Part shown: positions 35,501 to 44,142 of the stretch, in pieces
Numbering within the stretch: the first letter of the stretch is position 1
Layout of the letters: each line of letters opens with the position of its first letter
Assembly (NCBI GenBank): GCA_002483345.1
Contig: DLHS01000015.1
Coordinates: 125,197-189,196 of the forward strand
DNA: 64,000 nt
Origin: Bacteroidetes bacterium UBA7662
GTDB lineage: Bacteria > Bacteroidota > Bacteroidia > UBA7662
Direction: 5' to 3'
Position numbers and translations under genes: made by a program
The notes under the pieces: generated by a model
What the model saw: the letters and a program-made list of their open reading frames with translations, nothing else
What the model was told of the DNA's origin: nothing
Database searches by the model: none

Positions 35501-37354
35501 TTAAAGGATAATCATGGTATCCAGCGTTTGTGTTGCGACGCTGTGGTAGTTAGGCCGGTATTCCCTGTATATTTTCCGTGCCATCTCTCTCGTGTTGGGA
35601 TTGTCGAGCAAGGCCTGGTAAATAGGAACTATAAACTTACGCCGTCCGACAGATTCAAGGAAAGTATGTATTCTAGGATAAGCTGCTATATAATCATTCC
35701 GGATGGCGTGGATGAACCAGGCTGCCAGAATTTCGCTGTTTCCACTGTTGGTGAATCCAAACTGATGGTCGAGGGAGGTCATTTGGGTCGCAGTCAGTTT
35801 ATCCGGCAATTGTCTGATAAAATGCAGCCATTCGTGAGAAGACCATTTTTTGTAGATGCGGTTTTCCAGCTTTCCGTCTTCTACCCAGGTTTTGAGGGCT
35901 TTGTCAACAGCCAGGAAACGGGTAGGTACGGGTCTGATGACATTTTCAGGCAGGCCGGGTGCATAAATCCAGCTGTCTATATTCAGTTTCTGATACGTAG
36001 CCTCATCGAGCAGCCTTTTTTTCAGGTACTCAATAAAACGTTCTGTTGTCATTGAACGGAAAGCAAATTTTTTAAAATAGGCACGCAGAAAGGCATCCAT
36101 GCGGTCACGGCCAACTTCATTTTCAATCAATCGCAGCAGCGAATATCCTTTTTCATAGGCAATGTCATTCATACCGTCGTCAGGATCACTTTCTGCCAGG
36201 TTTAACTTGAGCTGGGTTGCCGCGGAGCTGGCGCCGAATGTCTGAATGGTACCTTCCATATCCTGAAAGCCGAGAGAAGCCAGCATTTCTGCATAATCGG
36301 GCCCTTGTATGGCTTCCATGATGCGTCTTTCAAAATATACTGTAAAACCCTCATTGAGCCAGAAATCATTCCAGTCAGCATTGGTGACCAGGTTGCCACT
36401 CCAGCTATGGGCCAGTTCATGGGCAATAAGACTTGTCAGCGAACGATCGCCTGCCAAAATGGTGGGGGTGGCAAATGTGAGCATAGGGTTTTCCATGCCT
36501 CCAAAAGGGAAGCTGGGTGGCAAAACCAGTACGTCATAACGCCCCCATGCATAGGGACCATAGAGTTTTTCCGCCGCGTCTATCATGGCAGGTAATTCCT
36601 GAAATTCCAGCCTGCTTTTTTCGAGCAAACCAGATTCAGCATAAACCCCTGATCGTTTATCAATCGCTTTGAAATCCATATAACCTACAGACAAAGCCAT
36701 GAGGTATGCAGGAATCGGGTGAGGCTGTCTGAATGTATAAATGCCATCGGCAGAAACGGTCCGGGGATTTTCGGCACTCATCAGAGCAAGCATCCCTTTG
36801 GGAACTTCTACCCTGGCATCGTAGGTGAAACGAATACCCGGGCTGTCCTGACATGGTATCCAGCTGCGTGCCAGAATGGCCTGTGATTGGGTAAACATAA
36901 ACGGCCCCTTTTTATCCAGCGTCTGCCGTGCCTCCAGCCATTGAACCGCAGCAGCTGTCGGGGCAGTGATGTAATGTATGTTGACCCGGGTAGTAGATGG
37001 GTCAATCGCGATTGTCAGTAAATCACCCATCCAGGGATTATCCCGCTCATCAAGCACAAAATTGGTAGAAGATCCATTGTCAAGACTGACGGAATATATT
37101 TCCAGCCCCCGGCTGTCGAAGTACATTTCTGTGGCATCTGCTTTCTTTTCTATGGTCCAGGAGGCAGTAGCTTCTATCTGTTGCGTCTCGAATAACACCT
37201 TCGCTTCCCAGCTGAGGTGGGTGACACGGGCTGTGGCAGGCGCCGCGCCGCTGTGTGGGTCTTTGAACATCACGTCCTCCTGTGTTGAATTTTGATCAGA
37301 ACAGGCCAAAGTGGCCGTCAGTACCAGTAAGCTTATAATTCTGCTGATATGCAT
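35501..37354 (-). CDS. M1 family metallopeptidase, lipoprotein
   Basis: A 617-residue aminopeptidase of the M1 / leukotriene A4 hydrolase type. The N-terminus MHISRIISLLVLTATLAC ends in a lipobox (Cys18), so it is anchored as a lipoprotein. GGMENP (285-290) recognises the peptide N-terminus, and the zinc site is H312-E313-x-x-H316 (HELAHSW) with E335 (WLNEGFT) as the third ligand. Tyr383-like catalytic residues should follow. The C-terminal helical domain is of the LTA4H type. It removes N-terminal residues from peptides outside the cytoplasm. It lies 9 bp downstream of the Mpo1-like gene, so the two are probably co-transcribed. Confidence 0.93.
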   Translation of the reverse strand: MHISRIISLLVLTATLACSDQNSTQEDVMFKDPHSGAAPATARVTHLSWEAKVLFETQQIEATASWTIEKKADATEMYFDSRGLEIYSVSLDNGSSTNFVLDERDNPWMGDLLTIAIDPSTTRVNIHYITAPTAAAVQWLEARQTLDKKGPFMFTQSQAILARSWIPCQDSPGIRFTYDARVEVPKGMLALMSAENPRTVSADGIYTFRQPHPIPAYLMALSVGYMDFKAIDKRSGVYAESGLLEKSRLEFQELPAMIDAAEKLYGPYAWGRYDVLVLPPSFPFGGMENPMLTFATPTILAGDRSLTSLIAHELAHSWSGNLVTNADWNDFWLNEGFTVYFERRIMEAIQGPDYAEMLASLGFQDMEGTIQTFGASSAATQLKLNLAESDPDDGMNDIAYEKGYSLLRLIENEVGRDRMDAFLRAYFKKFAFRSMTTERFIEYLKKRLLDEATYQKLNIDSWIYAPGLPENVIRPVPTRFLAVDKALKTWVEDGKLENRIYKKWSSHEWLHFIRQLPDKLTATQMTSLDHQFGFTNSGNSEILAAWFIHAIRNDYIAAYPRIHTFLESVGRRKFIVPIYQALLDNPNTREMARKIYREYRPNYHSVATQTLDTMIIL

Positions 37355-37363
37355 GATGGGGAT

Positions 37364-37843
37364 TTAGTAGGGGATACCCAGTTTTTTATAAATGAAATGA
37401 AGCAGCCAGGCCGGACCTATCAAGAGGAACTGCACGTCTTTTAAAAAGGATGGTTTTTTGCCTTCTATTTTATGACCTATAAATTGTCCTACCCAGGCAG
37501 CCGCAAAAATAAGCACAGAAGACAGAAACATGGAGTCCGTCCACTGATAAAGTGCATGATTGCCCGTTGCCATCAAAAAAGCTATGAGTATCATCCCGAC
37601 AAACAGGCCCGGGGACAAGCGGAGATAATAAAGGGTGGCCAGTAGTAAAAATAACGTTCCAAAGTTGGTATATCCTCCGAAATCAGACCCGATGATCCGG
37701 ACAAGACCCTCTGCTGGAATACTCCAGAGCATACCGATTAAACTAAACATGATGGCTGGTACACAAATCCAGTGTACCATTTTGTTGGTAGAATTTTGAT
37801 GACTTACCCCGTATTCAAGCAGCAATTCGTCTATTTTTCTCAT
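37364..37843 (-). CDS. Mpo1-like (DUF962) membrane protein
   Basis: A 159-residue protein with about four membrane helices. HQNSTNKMVHWICVPAIMFS carries the His and Asn residues of the DUF962 family, and GNHALYQW with GQFIGHKIEGKKPSF supplies the later His residues. Yeast Mpo1 is an Fe-dependent dioxygenase acting on 2-hydroxy fatty acids; bacterial function is inferred from this. The start is the ATG at 37843 (MRKIDELLLEYG). A longer frame to 37993 would run into the divergent promoter and start of the BatA-like gene. Confidence 0.85.
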   Translation of the reverse strand: MRKIDELLLEYGVSHQNSTNKMVHWICVPAIMFSLIGMLWSIPAEGLVRIIGSDFGGYTNFGTLFLLLATLYYLRLSPGLFVGMILIAFLMATGNHALYQWTDSMFLSSVLIFAAAWVGQFIGHKIEGKKPSFLKDVQFLLIGPAWLLHFIYKKLGIPY

Positions 37844-37937
37844 GATTTGAGCTTTGAGCTGAATAAAACTAATTGGTTTTTTCGAGAAGCTATATACCTG
37901 ATGACCGGAAAGACGTTCAACATAGCCAAAAGCCTTG

Positions 37938-37945
37938 TATTTTTG
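37938..37945 (+). promoter_or_regulatory. Predicted -7 box before the BatA-like gene
   Basis: TATTTTTG, an exact TAnnTTTG match, ends 5 nt before the ATG at 37951, again implying a leaderless or nearly leaderless transcript. Confidence 0.45.
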
Positions 37946-37950
37946 AATCA

Positions 37951-39963
37951 ATGAAGTTTCTGTTTCCCGAAGCACTCTGGGCGTTGACGGCACTCGTCAT
38001 ACCGGTTATCATACATCTTTTTAGTTTCAGAACCTCCAGAAAGGTTTTTTTCAGCGATATACGCTGGCTCAAGGTAGTGCAACAGGAAACCAATAAACGC
38101 TCGCGTTTACGACACCTGCTGGTATTGTGCTTGCGCTGTCTGGCATTTGCAGCCCTTGCCGTCGCTTTTGCGCAGCCATATTTTCCATCTGACAACGATA
38201 AAACGGCCACAGCCGAAGCCATCAGCGTTTTTGTTGATAATTCTGCTTCCATGCAACTCAACGGAGAAGAGGGTGTGAATTTCGAGCAAGCCAGAGAAGC
38301 TGCCCGTGCGCTTGCTGCCAAAGCCCGTCCGGATGATCGTTTTCAGCTGATCAGTCAGGAGGCCACTATCAACGAACAACGCTCGCTGAGCAGGGAGCAA
38401 TTTGTGGAGCAAGTGGATGCGATGCAGCCTGTTTCTACGGCGAGGCCACTCTCCCAACTGGTAGCACGACAAAACGACTGGTTGAAAGAACAACGCAACA
38501 GCGGTCGCCGTATCTGGTTTTCAGATTTTCAACAGGGAAGCGCCGATTTCTCCAATATCTCTATTGATTCTAGCCTGAAAACGACCCTTTTTCAGTTTAA
38601 ACCGCAACAGGTTACCAATCTTTACATCGACACTGCCTGGCTGGCCTCCCCCGTACTGTTACCGGGAAAAGCAGCCCGTGTGCTGTTTCGGCTGGTTAAC
38701 AGCGGTCAGGAGGAGCGTACGGGAATCAGGGTAGGCCTGGAAGTAAATGAGACCCAAAAAGGACTCACCACCCTTGACCTGGCAGCCGGCCAGTCTGTTA
38801 CAGATACCCTCGATTTTACTCTCCCGGAAGCCGGCTGGCAAAGAGCGGCACTGATACTGGAAGATCAGGTTGTGACCTTCGACGACCGCTATTACCTGGC
38901 CTTTAACATCCGGGAGAAGCTTAAAATACTGGTTATTTCTTCCGGAAAAGTCAATCCGTTTGTAGAAGCTATTTTCAGCGGGGATGCCTACCTGTCTGCC
39001 GATTTCGTTCAGATCGATCAGCTTGATTACAACCGAATGCGTAATTATCAGGCTGTTGTACTGGATCATCTCACAAAAATGCCATCCGGTATGTTAGGTG
39101 CCATCGAAGCATCGCTGGAACAGGGAGCCACCATACTGCATTTTCCGAATGAAACGATGCCGGCTGTTTCCGACCCTTTGTTGGTCAGATCGGGTTTCTC
39201 TGCCTATGGTAAAGCGGCAACGGTCGATATGACGGTGCGTTCCCTGGCCCTCGCAGATCCACTGTTTCAGGAAACCTTCGCCCGTTTACCGGAGAATCCG
39301 GATCTTCCTGCCGTAAAAAAATATTATCCGGCAACTACACAGCAGGATGCTGTGGCCTTGCTAACCTTGCCCAATCGTGATGCGCTGGTTAGCAGCAAAA
39401 ACATAGCAGCGGGTCGGTTTATAAACTTCCATGTACCTCTGAACCCCGAATGGAGTAATTTACCGCAACATGCCATTTTCGTACCGCTGGTTTACAGGGC
39501 CGTGCTGCTTGGGGGTGGTGTCACCACGCTGGCACACCGGTTGGGAACCCAGACACCCATTCGTTTACGCTTGCAATTACCTGCAGAAGAGGTATTTGAA
39601 CTGACGCACAGCAGTGGCAAATATATCCCGGAGCTGAGAAGACAGCAGGGGACCGTGAGTATACAACTCAATGAATTACGGCAAAGTGGCTGGTATGCCC
39701 TTCATAGCAGTAAAAGAGATTCAACCTATGCCTGGCTGGCCGTTAACAGCGACGCAGCAGAATCGGAGCTTTCTTTTTTGAGCGACGAAACCCTGCAACA
39801 AGAGGCTTTACGCCTTGGATTGGACTATTTTGTCTACAAAGATGCCGGCATTACACCCAATCTCGTAAAAGCCTCCGGATTGAATGCGCTTTGGAAGTGG
39901 TTTTTGGCTGCGGTTTTGGTATTTTTGATGGCAGAAATGCTCCTGCTCAAATTCTGGAAATAG
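37951..39963 (+). CDS. BatA-domain / von Willebrand-like membrane protein
   Basis: A 670-residue protein. The N-terminus MKFLFPEALWALTALVIPVI plus HLFSFRTSRKVFFSD is the double-transmembrane BatA domain (helices about 5-23 and 57-77). A vWA-like region begins at ISVFVDNSASM, with the D-x-S-x-S part of a MIDAS motif. A large extracytoplasmic region follows and a final helix (about 648-666) anchors the C-terminus. Homologues across Bacteroidota are common and uncharacterised. The ATG at 37951 gives the family N-terminus; an upstream extension to 37873 has no support. The stop directly abuts the dihydroorotase-like gene. Confidence 0.85.
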   Translation: MKFLFPEALWALTALVIPVIIHLFSFRTSRKVFFSDIRWLKVVQQETNKRSRLRHLLVLCLRCLAFAALAVAFAQPYFPSDNDKTATAEAISVFVDNSASMQLNGEEGVNFEQAREAARALAAKARPDDRFQLISQEATINEQRSLSREQFVEQVDAMQPVSTARPLSQLVARQNDWLKEQRNSGRRIWFSDFQQGSADFSNISIDSSLKTTLFQFKPQQVTNLYIDTAWLASPVLLPGKAARVLFRLVNSGQEERTGIRVGLEVNETQKGLTTLDLAAGQSVTDTLDFTLPEAGWQRAALILEDQVVTFDDRYYLAFNIREKLKILVISSGKVNPFVEAIFSGDAYLSADFVQIDQLDYNRMRNYQAVVLDHLTKMPSGMLGAIEASLEQGATILHFPNETMPAVSDPLLVRSGFSAYGKAATVDMTVRSLALADPLFQETFARLPENPDLPAVKKYYPATTQQDAVALLTLPNRDALVSSKNIAAGRFINFHVPLNPEWSNLPQHAIFVPLVYRAVLLGGGVTTLAHRLGTQTPIRLRLQLPAEEVFELTHSSGKYIPELRRQQGTVSIQLNELRQSGWYALHSSKRDSTYAWLAVNSDAAESELSFLSDETLQQEALRLGLDYFVYKDAGITPNLVKASGLNALWKWFLAAVLVFLMAEMLLLKFWK

Positions 39964-41232
39964 ATGCGAATCCTCTTTCGGTCAGCTACAATCTGCGACC
40001 CTCGCTCGAAACACCACCTCAAAACAGTGGATTTACTGGTTGAAGAAGGTATTATTCTTGAAATCGGCCAAAGGCTGAAAGCAGGAGATGCAGCAGAAAT
40101 CAGTTCCGCCCAACTTATCCTGACCAATGGTTTTGTAGACACATTCGCAAGCTTCCGTGATCCGGGGCTTGAGTATCAGGAAGACCTGGACTCAGGGCTC
40201 CATGCGGCTGCAAAGGGAGGTTTTACCGCTGTTTGTGTGCAACCCGATACCCTGCCTGTAACCCAGCACAAAGGGGGAATCAGCTACTGGCTCAACAAAA
40301 GCAAGGGAAAAATCACCCGTTTACTACCCGCCGCTGCCTTGACAATCGATCTGAAAGGAAGTGAGCTCACAGAAATGCTGGATTTGAATCAGGCCGGGGC
40401 CACGGTTTTTTCCAATGCCAATCACCCTGTAATGGACGCCGGAACCCAGATGCGGGCACTGCAGTACATCCGGCACTTCGACGGACTGATGTACAGCCTT
40501 CCCGTAGATTTGAATATTGCGCGTGGCGGCATGGTAAACGAGGGTATACAGAGCACCAGGCTTGGCCTCAAAGGCATACCGGATATGGCGGAGGAACTCA
40601 TGGTTGTGAGAGACATTGCCCTCGTGGCTTATACCGGATCCCGCCTTCATTTTGCCAAAATATCTACTTCAGGAAGTGTGAAGCTTATCCGGGATGCTAA
40701 AAAAGCAGGTCTGGCCATCAGTTGTGGCGTTGCTGCGCACCATTTATTGCTCACCGACGAGGTCCTCACAGCCTTCGATACCCATACCAAAGTTTTCCCG
40801 CCCCTGCGTGATAAGGCCGATCAGCAAGCCCTCATTGAAGGGGTAAAAGATGGCACTATCGACGTTATCTGTTCCGATCATCAACCTGAGGATGTGGAAA
40901 CCAAGTTCAGGGAGTTTGATTTGGCCAGTTTTGGAGCCATAGGCCTGGAAACAGCCTTTTCCGCTGCACTCATGGGGGCAGGGAAAAAAGTAAAACTCGA
41001 AAATCTGCTGCTTACCCTTAACCAGCAACCGGCAGCCTTGCTGGGGCATGATTTACCAGTCATCGAGGCCGGACAAAAGGCAGAACTGGTTGCACTGGAT
41101 CCGACCTTAAAATGGACTGTTTCCGAAAGTGAAATAGTCTCAAAATCCAAAAACTCACCCTTTCTTGGCAAAGAACTCACAGGAAAAATACTTGTGACGC
41201 TTGCCAATAACCAGCTTTACTGGAACCAATGA
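39964..41232 (+). CDS. Dihydroorotase-like protein lacking the metal-binding HxH (pseudo-dihydroorotase)
   Basis: A 422-residue amidohydrolase-fold protein of the class I dihydroorotase family. Canonical enzymes have D-x-H-x-H-x-R-x-P-G at the first strand. Here the stretch is D59-T-F61-A-S63-F-R65-D-P-G, so both metal-binding His are replaced (Phe61, Ser63), while Arg65 is kept. H259-H260 (AAHHLLLTDE) and D305-H306 (CSDHQPED) remain. Loss of HxH should abolish the binuclear zinc site, as in the inactive PyrC' subunit that supports aspartate carbamoyltransferase in Pseudomonas. A structural role in pyrimidine synthesis is therefore more likely than catalysis. It lies between the BatA-like gene (0 bp) and an unknown gene (4-bp overlap). 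Confidence 0.85.
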   Translation: MRILFRSATICDPRSKHHLKTVDLLVEEGIILEIGQRLKAGDAAEISSAQLILTNGFVDTFASFRDPGLEYQEDLDSGLHAAAKGGFTAVCVQPDTLPVTQHKGGISYWLNKSKGKITRLLPAAALTIDLKGSELTEMLDLNQAGATVFSNANHPVMDAGTQMRALQYIRHFDGLMYSLPVDLNIARGGMVNEGIQSTRLGLKGIPDMAEELMVVRDIALVAYTGSRLHFAKISTSGSVKLIRDAKKAGLAISCGVAAHHLLLTDEVLTAFDTHTKVFPPLRDKADQQALIEGVKDGTIDVICSDHQPEDVETKFREFDLASFGAIGLETAFSAALMGAGKKVKLENLLLTLNQQPAALLGHDLPVIEAGQKAELVALDPTLKWTVSESEIVSKSKNSPFLGKELTGKILVTLANNQLYWNQ

Positions 41233-42029
41233 CAACCATCGCTATCCAAGGCCTCAAAGGGCTGCTTACAGGTATTCGCCTGACGGAACTTTTTGGACAA
41301 CTGACACTTCAGGGTCTTAAACCTGACGAGACGCAGGAAAAGATGCTGGCAGCCTCTGTTAACCTCAGGGCAACCGCCAAAGAGGAGCGATTGGTATCCT
41401 TTTTTGAGGATTTTCAACAGATTTTTGTGACGACCAGCCTGATGCCTGAGCAGATCAAAATATTCAACCAATTGATGAGTTCATATTCAGAACTATCTGA
41501 ATATAAGGAATATATATTTGACCTTTTCTTTGTAAATGCCTTGGCATTACTGGGCGATAAGGCAGAAGACTATATGGAATCACCTGCCTGGGAAAAGATA
41601 GAACAACAAACGGCAGACCGGGGTACAGAAGCACTCAATGTCTTCATGTATCTCGAAGAGGTTAAAGAGTCCGATATCCGGGCGACCCTGGATGATTTTC
41701 TGGAAGGATTTGTTTTAGACGAAGAGCTTGATTATCAGGAAGATGCTGAAGTGTATGAAGAGGTCATGGCCAACCGTGCCTGGCTGGATTTGCCTTATGC
41801 ACAAATGATTGCTAAAACTGAAGCTTTGGAAGAGGAAACAGCCATGCCGGCGCTTTTTACTCCTTTGTTTTGTTTTTTTAAGTCCCCTGAAAAGTCGGCT
41901 ATTAACCTCATGGCCTGTCTGCAATCGGGTGGCAAAACAGAGCGCAATACCGCGGTTTCCGCGATGCTACAGTTTTTTTATCATGGGGAAGACTGTATAG
42001 ATCAGCGGTTTACTGCTTTTCTGGACTGA
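41229..42029 (+). CDS. Protein of unknown function, predicted helical
   Basis: A 266-residue soluble protein with no signal peptide or membrane helix. It is acidic in the middle (DEELDYQEDAEVYEEV, about 155-175) and looks mainly alpha-helical throughout. I recognise no domain. The ATG overlaps the stop of the dihydroorotase-like gene (ATGA), so it is translated from the same transcript. A promoter box at 42070 separates it from the DUF4199 genes. Confidence 0.75.
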   Translation: MTTIAIQGLKGLLTGIRLTELFGQLTLQGLKPDETQEKMLAASVNLRATAKEERLVSFFEDFQQIFVTTSLMPEQIKIFNQLMSSYSELSEYKEYIFDLFFVNALALLGDKAEDYMESPAWEKIEQQTADRGTEALNVFMYLEEVKESDIRATLDDFLEGFVLDEELDYQEDAEVYEEVMANRAWLDLPYAQMIAKTEALEEETAMPALFTPLFCFFKSPEKSAINLMACLQSGGKTERNTAVSAMLQFFYHGEDCIDQRFTAFLD

Positions 42030-42069
42030 TTTTATCAAAAGAATACCCAATAACTAGGAGGGTTTCGCG

Positions 42070-42077
42070 TAATTTTG
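42070..42077 (+). promoter_or_regulatory. Predicted -7 box before the DUF4199 genes
   Basis: TAATTTTG matches TAnnTTTG exactly, 19 nt before the ATG at 42097. No -33 TTTG was found at the expected distance. Confidence 0.45.
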
Positions 42078-42096
42078 GATTACCCAACTCAATGAA

Positions 42097-42615
42097 ATGC
42101 GTGAATTAATCAGATATGCAATGCTGACCGTAGGTTTCCGCTACGGTTCTTATGCTGCCGGGGCCTCTATACTGGCAGCCATGTTATTGTTTGTTTTCAA
42201 ATACGATCCGTTTGGTGAATTCAGGCTACTGCTTAGTATAATCACGTTGGTAGTTACCGTACTGGCACTCAGGAGCTACAAATTAATATACAATGCAGGT
42301 CAGATGAGCCTCACCGATGGTCTGGTAGTTTCATTTACGGTAGGTTTGGTGAATGCTTTTTTTTACGCACTGCTTGCATTTATCTGGGTGAGCATATCTC
42401 CCAGATTATGGGATTTACACCTGTCAGATCAGCTGAAAACGCTTGAACAGGGGCAGGAAATTATCACCAGGCACTATAATCCTGAGCAGGTAGAAAAACT
42501 TAAATCGGCCATTACAGCTCAATCGAAGAGTTTTTTAGCGGTAAATGTCTTCTTTTTCCGTTTCCTTTGGAATTTGGTTGTAGGATTGATGGCCTCGCTG
42601 TATTTTAGGAGATAA
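42097..42615 (+). CDS. DUF4199 family membrane protein (first copy)
   Basis: A 172-residue protein with about four membrane helices (near 18-38, 47-62, 76-103 and 146-168). The layout, with a polar segment after the third helix (KTLEQGQEIITRHYNPEQVE), fits DUF4199, a family confined mostly to Bacteroidota with no known function. It is 10 bp from a second DUF4199 gene and upstream of a membrane glycosyltransferase in the same probable operon. Confidence 0.72.
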   Translation: MRELIRYAMLTVGFRYGSYAAGASILAAMLLFVFKYDPFGEFRLLLSIITLVVTVLALRSYKLIYNAGQMSLTDGLVVSFTVGLVNAFFYALLAFIWVSISPRLWDLHLSDQLKTLEQGQEIITRHYNPEQVEKLKSAITAQSKSFLAVNVFFFRFLWNLVVGLMASLYFRR

Positions 42616-42625
42616 GCTAACGGAT

Positions 42626-43183
42626 ATGGAAACAAAAGGATTTATGGAAAAGAGTTTCGTGAAATGGGGGCTCTACCTTGGACTCGCAGCGGTTATTCTC
42701 AGTTTCGGACTGTATATGATCGATGTAACACTTATGGTCAGCGGCTGGGTTTCTTTGATTTCTTATGCCCTGATTATAACTTTTATGATCCTGAGCGCCC
42801 GCCAGGAGCGGAGCGAACGGGATGGTTATCTCACCTACGGGCAAGCGGTGATTAACAGTCTGGGCGTCAGTGTAATCTATACGATTATAACCATCAGTTT
42901 CACGGGTTTGTTATACAATGTGATTGATCCGGAATTGCCGGAAACCCTCAAAACAATTACCATTGAGCGCATGGCAAGTACCATGGAAAGTTTTGGCATG
43001 GCTGAAGCTGATATCGACAAAGCCATTGAAGCAACAGAAGCCCGTGATTTTAAGCAGGATTTCAGGGCACTTGCTACCGGAGCATTGGTACTGATAGCCA
43101 TTAATTTTGTCATAGGACTGATTGTGTCGATTTTTACCCGCAAAAATCCTCCCATGTTTGAAGCGAACGAAAGCGAAGCATGA
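42626..43183 (+). CDS. DUF4199 family membrane protein (second copy)
   Basis: A 185-residue paralogue with the same four-helix layout as its neighbour. The DUF4199-like segment LTYGQAVINSLGVSVIYTII corresponds to LTDGLVVSFTVGLVNAF in the first copy. The soluble part between helices 3 and 4 (PETLKTITIERMASTMESF) is longer. It overlaps the family 2 glycosyltransferase by 4 bp (ATGA). Confidence 0.78.
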   Translation: METKGFMEKSFVKWGLYLGLAAVILSFGLYMIDVTLMVSGWVSLISYALIITFMILSARQERSERDGYLTYGQAVINSLGVSVIYTIITISFTGLLYNVIDPELPETLKTITIERMASTMESFGMAEADIDKAIEATEARDFKQDFRALATGALVLIAINFVIGLIVSIFTRKNPPMFEANESEA

Positions 43184-44142
43184 GTCTGGATATTTCCATT
43201 GTCATTCCTTTACTAAACGAAGCGGAATCCTTGCCGGAATTGATGCAGTGGATTCGCAGGGTAATGGATGAGCATAAATTCTCCTTTGAGGTAGTGCTCA
43301 TCGACGATGGGAGTACAGATAATTCCTGGGAAGTGATCGGGCAACTTTCACAAGCCGATCCTGCCATCAAAGGCATTCGTTTTCAACGCAATTATGGTAA
43401 ATCTGCTGCCCTGAACACCGGCTTCGCTGCCGCTGCAGGAAATGCCGTGTTTACCATGGATGCTGATTTACAGGATAGTCCGGATGAATTACCGGTCTTG
43501 TATCACCGTCTGTACGACGAAAAACTGGATCTTATATCAGGGTACAAGAAAAAACGATACGATCCGCTGAGTAAAACCATACCAACCAAGCTGTTCAACT
43601 GGGCAACCCGTAAGGTTTCAGGCATTAACAATCTGCACGACTTTAACTGCGGATTGAAAGTGTACCGTAAAGAAGTAGTCAAAAGTATTGAAGTGTACGG
43701 TGAAATGCACCGATATATCCCTGTTATAGCCAAATGGGCTGGTTTCAGGAAGATTGAAGAACAGGTAGTGGAACACCGTGCCAGAAAGTACGGCTATACT
43801 AAATTCGGGTTGGAGCGTTTTGTGAATGGTTTTCTTGACCTGATGTCGATATATTTTGTAGGCAAATTCTCGAAAAAGCCCATGCATTTTTTTGGCCTGA
43901 TGGGTACCATCGCTTTCCTTACGGGGGGAATGATTACCATTTATGTGATTTTTGACAAACTCTACAAAATAGCCAAGGAAATACCGCACCGCGATATTAC
44001 CGCACAACCCCTCTTTTTCCTGGCCTTGACCCTCGTGCTGCTGGGTGCTCAGTTATTTCTCACCGGCTTTTTGGCAGAGCTGATTTCACGCAATGCTTCC
44101 GAAAGGAATAACTACCTTATCCGGGAGAAAATCGGCCTGTGA
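43180..44142 (+). CDS. Family 2 glycosyltransferase, DPM1/GtrB-like membrane type
   Basis: A 320-residue protein. Residues 1-230 form the GT-A domain, with SIVIPLLNEAESLP, VLIDDGSTDNSW and TMDADLQDSPDELP (DxD plus the DLQ motif of polyprenyl-phosphate sugar transferases). Two C-terminal helices follow (about 235-260 and 270-300). Such enzymes usually load a sugar onto undecaprenyl phosphate for later transfer outside the membrane. It overlaps its neighbours by 4 bp on both sides, so coupling with the DUF4199 protein and the next glycosyltransferase is likely. Confidence 0.9.
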   Translation: MSLDISIVIPLLNEAESLPELMQWIRRVMDEHKFSFEVVLIDDGSTDNSWEVIGQLSQADPAIKGIRFQRNYGKSAALNTGFAAAAGNAVFTMDADLQDSPDELPVLYHRLYDEKLDLISGYKKKRYDPLSKTIPTKLFNWATRKVSGINNLHDFNCGLKVYRKEVVKSIEVYGEMHRYIPVIAKWAGFRKIEEQVVEHRARKYGYTKFGLERFVNGFLDLMSIYFVGKFSKKPMHFFGLMGTIAFLTGGMITIYVIFDKLYKIAKEIPHRDITAQPLFFLALTLVLLGAQLFLTGFLAELISRNASERNNYLIREKIGL

